Part shown: in pieces, positions 1 through 5,619 of the stretch | Layout: each line of letters opens with the position of its first letter | Numbering within the stretch: position 1 is the stretch's first letter | Source: Planctomycetales bacterium | GTDB taxonomy: Bacteria > Planctomycetota > Planctomycetia > Gemmatales > Gemmataceae | Reading direction: 5' to 3' | Length of the DNA: 9,558 nt | Assembly: GCA_020054355.1 (NCBI GenBank) | Contig: JAGVLI010000092.1 | Location: 1-9,558 of the forward strand | Notes under the pieces: generated by a model | What the model was told of the DNA's origin: nothing | The model's input: the letters and a program-made list of their open reading frames with translations, nothing else | Database searches by the model: none | Program-made: the position numbers and the translations under genes

Positions 1-1912
1 CACCCGCCTGCTCCATCCGGCTGTAGCTGAAATGATACTGCAGCTGCGACAGGCCGTGATCGTCGCGCACCCGGCCGTGGAACTTCTCCTGGCCGCGTTC
101 GTCGCGGGCCGGGCCGCTGAACGGCACCATCGCCATCGGCGTAATCATGTAGCCCTGGCTGGTCTTGCGGACCACGTCCAGGAAGACTTCCACCTCCGGC
201 GCGGTATCCAGCTTCGGCTCGATGATGACGTGCCGGCGGCTGGAAACGTTATCGGTGTCGAGGAACTCGAAGTCGAAATCGAGCCGTTCGCCGACGTTGG
301 GGAACGTCACCTCGAAGCGCTTGGCGTCCGTCCCGACCAGCTTGATCGGCAGCTTGACCAGCTGATCGCCCGCCTTGGTCTTGTCGCGGCGCGGCAGGAT
401 GGTGACGGACTTCAGCAGCGGCTGGTCCTGTTCCGACTTTTCGCGTTCCTTATCGACCACGCCGCTCAGGGTCAGGTCGGTGCCGGCCGGCACGCCGATG
501 ACGGTGTTCTCATCGCCCAGGTAGACCCGTTCCTGCGGCAGGACTTGCTTCTTGCCCTTCAGATCGCTCAGCGCGCCGTCGAGCGGCGGCCGATGGTACA
601 GGTAAGCGGGCTGGGCTTCGACGCGGTACAACTCCGCCAGCGCCGGCGGCGGCACCAGGATGATGCGGTTGGGCAGCGTCCGGAAATCCTTGGCCACGGC
701 CTTGAAACGCACGGTCTCCTTCAGCCCCGTGAAACTGCCGGAGAACTCGTTGCCCGAATCCGGCGTCAGCGGAATGTCGCCGCTGGTCTTCTGGCCGTCG
801 TAGGTGACGCCGACCACTTCGGGCAGTTCCAGCATCCGCAAACGGCGCTGCATGGCGATCTGACTGGCTTTCAGTTGCAGCTTTTCGAGGGCGTTGCGCA
901 GGGCGATGACGGTATCGCCGTCGAGTTCGCCGCTTTCCTTTTTCAACCGCTGCTCCACCTGGTCCACGCTCATGCCGGCGTCCCAGCCGGGCGGCAAGAC
1001 TGGCACGCTGGTCAACAGGTGACGATCGTTTTGGGCGTCGTTCCAGGTCAGGGCGCGCCAGCCGCCGCGCACCTTGGGATCGGCGTAGACCCACTTGATG
1101 GCCCGCACGCGCAACGGCACCGATTCGATGTTCTTGCCGACCTTGAGGTTGCCGTCCTGGGGGAAGTCCACCAGTTCCAGGTGGGCCTGCCGGGGCCAGA
1201 TGGTGTTGCGGACCTGGATATTGCGCTCGAACCAGATGGACGCCACGTTGTTGAAGTGCTGGAAGAACGGGCCGAAACCCGCCGGCTGCTTGGCGGCCAT
1301 GCCGTACAGGGCGAACAACAGGTAGGCGGCGAAATAGCAGCCGACCGTCAGCCCCAGCACGAGCAGGCCGTAGCGCTGCAGCCGTTTCCAGTTGAACGCC
1401 TCGTTGACGGGCAGCTGGTCCACCGCGCGGGCGGCGTCCTGGATGGTCATGTCGATCATGACCTGGGAGAAGCCGTACTTCTCGCCCGATTTCGGATCGG
1501 CCAGCTCGACGGCGGTGATGAGCCGGTCGCCGAGGAATTGAGGGAAGCGCCGTTCCAGCACCAGGGCCAAGGCGGCGTTGCGGAACTCGCGAGTCAGCCG
1601 CAGCACCACCTTGACGGCCACCACCGCCAGCAAGCCGGCGATCAGCACGACCAGCATGCCGACGCGCAGGCTGCGGGCGTCTTCCAGGACTTCCACCCAG
1701 TCGAGGGTGAACGCCTTGAAGAAGCCGTAGTCGAGGATCAGGCCGATCCAGAACCACAGCGCCAGGTAAAGCAGCAGCACGGCAGCGCCTTCGATGGTGA
1801 CGTAGAGCCGGATATAGCCGCGCAGCTTTTCCAGCGGATCGCACACCTTGCGATGCAAGTCGGCGCGGCTGGTGTCGTTCAGGGTCGGCGTCGGCAGGGT
1901 TGCGGTAGACAT
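1..1912 (-). CDS. Large membrane protein, DUF4175-like, N-terminal part (3' end beyond window)
   Basis: An open frame of 637 codons from ATG at 1912-1910 runs off the left edge, so the C-terminus is missing. The start is supported by AAGGA at 1920-1924, 7 nt upstream. The N-terminus is short and polar (MSTATLPTPTLND), followed by hydrophobic helices at about 40-62, 84-105 and 180-204. Between helices 2 and 3 lies a soluble stretch with RRFPQFLGDRLITAVELADP (121-140). After helix 3 comes a long, mostly beta-looking soluble region with repeated immunoglobulin-like patterns and a VRDDHGL motif at 615-621. Three early helices followed by a large extracytoplasmic part and a DD(Y/H)GL motif resemble DUF4175-type proteins often found beside MoxR/BatA genes; this is recognition by pattern only. 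It is the last visible gene of the array, 89 bases after the larger VWA gene, so it is probably co-transcribed. Function unknown; a structural partner of the upstream VWA membrane proteins is the natural guess. Confidence 0.8.
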   Translation of the reverse strand, partial: MSTATLPTPTLNDTSRADLHRKVCDPLEKLRGYIRLYVTIEGAAVLLLYLALWFWIGLILDYGFFKAFTLDWVEVLEDARSLRVGMLVVLIAGLLAVVAVKVVLRLTREFRNAALALVLERRFPQFLGDRLITAVELADPKSGEKYGFSQVMIDMTIQDAARAVDQLPVNEAFNWKRLQRYGLLVLGLTVGCYFAAYLLFALYGMAAKQPAGFGPFFQHFNNVASIWFERNIQVRNTIWPRQAHLELVDFPQDGNLKVGKNIESVPLRVRAIKWVYADPKVRGGWRALTWNDAQNDRHLLTSVPVLPPGWDAGMSVDQVEQRLKKESGELDGDTVIALRNALEKLQLKASQIAMQRRLRMLELPEVVGVTYDGQKTSGDIPLTPDSGNEFSGSFTGLKETVRFKAVAKDFRTLPNRIILVPPPALAELYRVEAQPAYLYHRPPLDGALSDLKGKKQVLPQERVYLGDENTVIGVPAGTDLTLSGVVDKEREKSEQDQPLLKSVTILPRRDKTKAGDQLVKLPIKLVGTDAKRFEVTFPNVGERLDFDFEFLDTDNVSSRRHVIIEPKLDTAPEVEVFLDVVRKTSQGYMITPMAMVPFSGPARDERGQEKFHGRVRDDHGLSQLQYHFSYSRMEQAG

Positions 1913-1919
1913 ATCGTTG

Positions 1920-1924
1920 TCCTT
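1920..1924 (-). promoter_or_regulatory. Ribosome binding site of the DUF4175-like gene
   Basis: The minus strand reads AAGGA followed by 7 nt and then ATG at 1912. It fixes the start of a gene whose other end lies outside the window. Confidence 0.65.
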
Positions 1925-1954
1925 GGTCGGTAGTCCGAGTCTGTTCCGAAACCC

Positions 1955-1996
1955 CGCGAAGCCGCAAGCGGAGTCGCACACGCTTGCGGCTTCGCG
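1955..1996. repeat. Intergenic inverted repeat, 16-bp perfect arms
   Basis: Left arm 1955-1970 (CGCGAAGCCGCAAGCG) and right arm 1981-1996 are exact reverse complements, separated by a 10-nt loop (GAGTCGCACA on the plus strand). It fills the middle of the 89-base gap between the larger VWA gene, whose stop is at 2002-2004, and the DUF4175-like gene, beginning 5 nt after that stop in the transcript. No T-run follows the stem in the minus direction (GGGGTTTCGG comes next), so an intrinsic terminator is unlikely. It could act as an mRNA 3'-end stabiliser or processing site, or simply be a dispersed palindromic repeat. Its sequence is unrelated to the palindromes in the other two gaps. Confidence 0.85.
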
Positions 1997-2001
1997 AAGG
2001 A

Positions 2002-5000
2002 TCAGGCCAGCTTCAACAGTTTCCGGGTCAGCCATTCCAGCGACAGCAGGCCGATGACCACCAGCATCACCAGGCCCACGGGGCCGCGGACGCCGAGCAT
2101 CGAGAACTGCGGGCCGGTCGGCCAGAGGTCCTGGATCGGCCCCCGGCTGCGCTGCTCGCGGTGCTCGCCTTTGATGTAGTCGGGAATGATTTTCGCCGAG
2201 CGGAGATCGAAGTACAACTTGGTTTCGTCGTCCTTGCCGGTATCGGCGGGCGGCGCTGCTTCCCCCTTGGTCTTGTCGGGGGTCGGCGGCGTGCTGCGCA
2301 GCTTGGCTTTCAACTCGCTCTTGGCCGTGTCGCCCAGGCGCAGGTCGGCCACGGTGCCGGCCAGCTGGGTCCGCAGCAGGCCGAAGTCGGGCCGGACGTT
2401 GTCCATTTCCGGATTGGATTCGCGGACGATAAACTTGCGGCGGATAACTTCGCTGGAACCGGGAACCTGCAGTTCCAGCTGCCACTCGCCCGGGGTGTTC
2501 ACCAGAAAACGTCCCTGAAAGCGGCCGGCCCACTCGCCTTCGCGCATGGGCGTCAGCTTCATCGGGTTGGGCGTGACGTTCGCACCCTGCGGGGGGACGA
2601 TCTTCATTTGCGGCTCGGCCGTCGCTGGCAAGAAGTCAAGATTCGGTCCGAAGAGCGGCACCGTGGGCCGGACATAGGATCCGACGGTATACGTCGAGCC
2701 GATGTTGATCTGGCCGCGGCGCGATTGCCGGGTCTGGGTGCCGGAGGCGGCGAACCGGCCCAGCTTGGTCCAGAAGCGTTCGTGATACAGCTCCTTGAAG
2801 AGCCGCAGGCGCCACAACTCGCCGGAACCGACCCAGATGGTCTTGCCCTTGCCGTAAGGCATCGTGACCACGTAGGGCATCGGCTCGGTGGAGTTGTCTT
2901 CCTTGGTGATGAACGCCTGCGGGTCGGCGAAGGTGGCGACTGTGGTGGCGGTCGGCTTGACGGTCTTGATGGGGTAGTAGCTGAAGATGCCCCGCAGCGG
3001 CGGGTCGCCCGCGCCGAAGAAGTCCTTCCAGCCGTCGAGCAACTCTTTCTTGTCCTCGTCGATCTTGAGGTAGTCGCTCTCGGCGCTGGCGCCGGGGAAG
3101 TTGAGCCGCCAGGGCTTGGCGGTGGTCCGCTCGACGCCGAGGCCGGCCAGCCGGCTGTCCTCGACGCGGACGGGCGACAGGTCGATGACCGGCCGCAGCC
3201 GTTCGACGTTGCCGCCGCGCGCCAGCTGGAACGTATGGATCGGCCCGCCGACGATAATCAGCCCGCCGGCTTGCAGATCGACCCACTTCTGCAGCAGCAC
3301 CAAGCTTTCGAGCGGCACTTGCAGCCAGTCGGGGTCGAAGGCGATGATGAGGTCGTACTGGGCCAGGTTGTAGTACTTGTCTTCCGCCTTCTCGGTCGGA
3401 TCGTCCTCGACGCGCAGGAAGCTCGGGAAGGTCTTGAGCAGCCGTTCCTGCGGCACGTCCTGCACGCGCGCCCCCTTGGGGTCGGTGACTTGCAGGCAGA
3501 CGCTCAGCTCGGCCCGCTTCTTGTCTTCTTCATTGACGAACAGCCGGCGGGCGAACTGGTACTCGCGGGTCGGGCCGCCCGCGAAGAGCAGCACCCGCAA
3601 CGGCTTCTTGATGATCTGCGTAACGGCAGGCTCGCCGACGTGCTCCTTCTTCGGCTCCGGCTCGCCCTTGGCCTTGGGGATGCGGGCGATGAACTTATAT
3701 TCGCCTTCCTGGAACTCCGGCTTGCCGGCGGCCGCGGCCGACCGCAGCACGGTGAACTCCTCGGAAACCGGATCGATGATCCATTCGAGCGTGCCGTGCG
3801 GCAGGCCGCCGCCGACCGCCTTGAACTTGCCGGTCTTGGTCAGCTGGAGCGCGGGCGTCTTGGGATCGCCCGGCTTGTAGATATCGAGCGTGGCGGTGAA
3901 TTCCTTGTCGGCCTGGCCCTCGCCGTCCACTTCCAGACGGACCATGAACTTGTCGTCGGGCGGCGCCTGCTCGGGCGATTGCGTGTCGGTGATGCGGGTG
4001 TTGACCTGTTCGCGGACCTCGCCGACGCCGATGGCGAAGAGCGGCACCTTCATGTTCGCGGCCCGGCGGCGCAGCTCCTCGTAGGTGGAGGGCGACCCTT
4101 GATTGCTGTGGCCGTCGCCGATGACGATGATGCCCGCCAGCATGTTGGTCGATTCGCGGGCCAGGGCGGTCAGCACCGAGTCGCCGTAGTTGCTGCCGGT
4201 GAGCAGGTCGCGGCGCAGCAGGATGCGCTTCTCGACGCGCGCTTTCTTGCCGTCGAACTTTTCCTTGTCTTCCGGACTCAGCTTCTTCTTGTTGCCGACG
4301 AAGGTGTCCGGCGTTTCGGGCAGCTGCTTCACCTCGAAGGAAGCGTTCTTCACCCACTCGGTGGCCCATTCGGGCGTGCCGGGCTTGCCGGCCTCGAAGC
4401 CTTCGCTGTTGGAGACGATCGCCTGGCCTTCCTCGCTCAGCCCGTCCATGAACCATTGCTTGAAATCGAGCTTGGCCCAGGCGGCCCAATCGGCGTTGGT
4501 CCACGGCTTGGCGTCCGGCTTCAGTTCCTTGTATTCCTCGTCGAGCTTGCCGCCGAAGTTGTAGACGACCACCGGGTTGTTCTTCAGGATGCTCTTGACG
4601 AAAGCCTGGTCCTTGTCGTTCAGGAGGGCCATGACCTGGTCGAGCCGGGTCTGCGGCAGGGGCTTGCCTTCCTCGGCGACCACGTCGGCCTGGTTCATGC
4701 TGCCGCTGACGTCCAGCAGCAGCAGGACGCGGGAACGCGACTCGCTCTTTTCCCAGGTCTGCAAGGCGGGCAGCAGGAAGATGCCGGCCAGCAGCAGATA
4801 GACGGAAAAACGGGCCACGCCGAGGAAGGTGGCCCAGGCCCAGCCGACCGCGCCGGCGTCGCGAATGTACATCCAGACGACGTAGACCAGCCCGAAGCCG
4901 AGGACGGCGATCAGGGTGGGAATCCAGAACATGCCCGGATCGACTTCCAGGTACTGGGCGCGGGGCGCTACCCGGCCCGCCAGGAACGAAGCCACCAGCG

Positions 5001-5397
5001 CGGGCAGGAACAACACGGCCACCACGATGGCATTTTCCAGCCGGAACGGCCGCTTCCGGACGAAATGGCGCACCGCCAACACTGCCACGCCGATCAGCGG
5101 CGGAATGAACAGCAACGTCAGCCAGAAGGCCCGGCCGGAGATTTCCTTGCCGCCGAAGGGGATCGGCGCGAACAATTGCACGGATTCGGTCAAGCGGCGG
5201 AAGACGAACTTGGTTTCCACGCCTTCGGTCGCCTGGGCGGCGGCGATGAACTTGACGAAGCGCTGGATGCCGTAACCCAGGCCGACCAGCAGCAGGGCCA
5301 GCAGGATCATCGGCAGCACCTTGCCGGTCGGGGCCACGGAGTCGCCCGTGGCTGGCTTGGTTTCGGGCTTGGCGGGAGCAGTCGTATCGGTGGCCAT
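2002..5397 (-). CDS. Membrane VWA protein with amidotransferase-like domain (1131 aa)
   Basis: The start at ATG 5397 (MATDTTAPAK) is chosen because AAGGAA lies about 8-9 nt upstream. The frame stays open to 5544, but those 49 extra codons are intergenic repeat sequence. Five hydrophobic helices occur at about 28-47, 91-109, 121-140, 156-177 and 187-211, and a sixth at 1106-1124 near the C-terminus. A von Willebrand A domain begins right after helix 5 with a full MIDAS motif DVSGS (229-233). The later VWA elements are at NYGDSVLTAL (403-412) and IIVIGDGHSNQG (423-434), so about 160 charged, Lys/Glu-rich residues are inserted inside the domain. A glutamine amidotransferase-like region follows: RVLLFAGGPTREY (601-613), YDLIIAFDPDW (681-691), GGLIIVGGP (711-719) and PYGKGKTIWVGSGE (847-860). 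The only cysteine is Cys634, outside the expected nucleophile elbow, so enzymatic activity is doubtful. Probably a MoxR partner in the envelope; substrate unknown. Confidence 0.93.
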   Translation of the reverse strand: MATDTTAPAKPETKPATGDSVAPTGKVLPMILLALLLVGLGYGIQRFVKFIAAAQATEGVETKFVFRRLTESVQLFAPIPFGGKEISGRAFWLTLLFIPPLIGVAVLAVRHFVRKRPFRLENAIVVAVLFLPALVASFLAGRVAPRAQYLEVDPGMFWIPTLIAVLGFGLVYVVWMYIRDAGAVGWAWATFLGVARFSVYLLLAGIFLLPALQTWEKSESRSRVLLLLDVSGSMNQADVVAEEGKPLPQTRLDQVMALLNDKDQAFVKSILKNNPVVVYNFGGKLDEEYKELKPDAKPWTNADWAAWAKLDFKQWFMDGLSEEGQAIVSNSEGFEAGKPGTPEWATEWVKNASFEVKQLPETPDTFVGNKKKLSPEDKEKFDGKKARVEKRILLRRDLLTGSNYGDSVLTALARESTNMLAGIIVIGDGHSNQGSPSTYEELRRRAANMKVPLFAIGVGEVREQVNTRITDTQSPEQAPPDDKFMVRLEVDGEGQADKEFTATLDIYKPGDPKTPALQLTKTGKFKAVGGGLPHGTLEWIIDPVSEEFTVLRSAAAAGKPEFQEGEYKFIARIPKAKGEPEPKKEHVGEPAVTQIIKKPLRVLLFAGGPTREYQFARRLFVNEEDKKRAELSVCLQVTDPKGARVQDVPQERLLKTFPSFLRVEDDPTEKAEDKYYNLAQYDLIIAFDPDWLQVPLESLVLLQKWVDLQAGGLIIVGGPIHTFQLARGGNVERLRPVIDLSPVRVEDSRLAGLGVERTTAKPWRLNFPGASAESDYLKIDEDKKELLDGWKDFFGAGDPPLRGIFSYYPIKTVKPTATTVATFADPQAFITKEDNSTEPMPYVVTMPYGKGKTIWVGSGELWRLRLFKELYHERFWTKLGRFAASGTQTRQSRRGQINIGSTYTVGSYVRPTVPLFGPNLDFLPATAEPQMKIVPPQGANVTPNPMKLTPMREGEWAGRFQGRFLVNTPGEWQLELQVPGSSEVIRRKFIVRESNPEMDNVRPDFGLLRTQLAGTVADLRLGDTAKSELKAKLRSTPPTPDKTKGEAAPPADTGKDDETKLYFDLRSAKIIPDYIKGEHREQRSRGPIQDLWPTGPQFSMLGVRGPVGLVMLVVIGLLSLEWLTRKLLKLA

Positions 5398-5406
5398 GAG
5401 TCGGTT

Positions 5407-5410
5407 TCCT
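5407..5410 (-). promoter_or_regulatory. Ribosome binding site that sets the VWA gene start
   Basis: The minus strand reads AGGA (in AACAAGGAAACC), 9 nt before ATG 5397. The possible upstream start at 5544 has no comparable site and would translate repeat sequence. This supports the shorter protein. Confidence 0.7.
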
Positions 5411-5420
5411 TGTTCGCTCT

Positions 5421-5506
5421 CGTCCTCGTTCCCAGGCTCGGCCCGAGAATGTACTGCCTTCGTCGTCCTCGTTCCCAGGCTCTGCCTGGGAACGCACTGC
5501 CTTCGA
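5421..5506. repeat. Tandem duplication of a 43-bp repeat unit
   Basis: Units 5421-5463 and 5464-5506 are direct repeats in head-to-tail order, matching at 37 of 43 positions by hand count. Both begin CGTCCTCGTTCCCAGGCTC and end in ACTGCCTTCG. In the second unit the core is a perfect palindrome (CGTTCCCAGGC, TCT loop, GCCTGGGAACG, 5470-5494). In the first unit the right half of that palindrome has changed and a smaller CTCGG/CCGAG stem (5437-5447) exists instead. The tandem lies just upstream of the larger VWA gene's ribosome binding site in the minus direction. Confidence 0.85.
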
Positions 5507-5615
5507 GGCTCTGCCTCGATTCCAGGGAGCCGCGCTTGCCACACAGTTCGGCAAGTCGGGGGTGGGCGAGGCGGAGCCTCGCGATTTGCGTTCCCAGGCA
5601 GAGCCTGGGAACGAG
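5468..5615. repeat. 148-bp composite repeat with 29-bp perfect inverted ends
   Basis: 5468-5496 and 5587-5615 are exact reverse complements of 29 bp, and each is itself a hairpin (11-bp arms CGTTCCCAGGC/GCCTGGGAACG with a 3-nt loop). Inside each lies a second small hairpin: CGAGGC-TCT-GCCTCG at 5504-5518 and GCGAGGC-GGA-GCCTCGC at 5566-5582. The order is therefore big hairpin, small hairpin, about 47 bases of spacer, small hairpin, big hairpin, that is, two copies of a two-hairpin unit in opposite orientation. The element fills most of the 222-base gap between the BatA-like and VWA genes and ends 4 nt before the BatA-like stop codon at 5620. It has no coding capacity of its own and no obvious flanking target-site duplication. 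The pattern resembles REP-like or MITE-like dispersed repeats. I believe this motif is abundant in planctomycete genomes, but that rests on memory. Confidence 0.85.
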
Positions 5616-5619
5616 TTGT

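Noticed and set aside
32..1933. A 633-codon plus-strand open frame
   Set aside because: It is the exact codon-aligned antisense of the DUF4175-like gene and shows no recognisable motif.
510..1979. A 489-codon minus-strand open frame rich in Arg, Ala and Pro
   Set aside because: It is an alternative frame of the same strand as the DUF4175-like gene. It lacks membrane segments and motifs, whereas the overlapping frame from 1912 has three helices and a ribosome binding site.
3695..5554. A 619-codon minus-strand open frame
   Set aside because: It is an out-of-frame shadow of the VWA gene, starts inside the repeat region and has Arg/Gly/Ala-rich low-complexity content.
5421..5615. Repeat cluster considered as a CRISPR array
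   Set aside because: There are only a few units, in both orientations, without uniform spacers, and each unit is a self-complementary palindrome. No cas genes are present.
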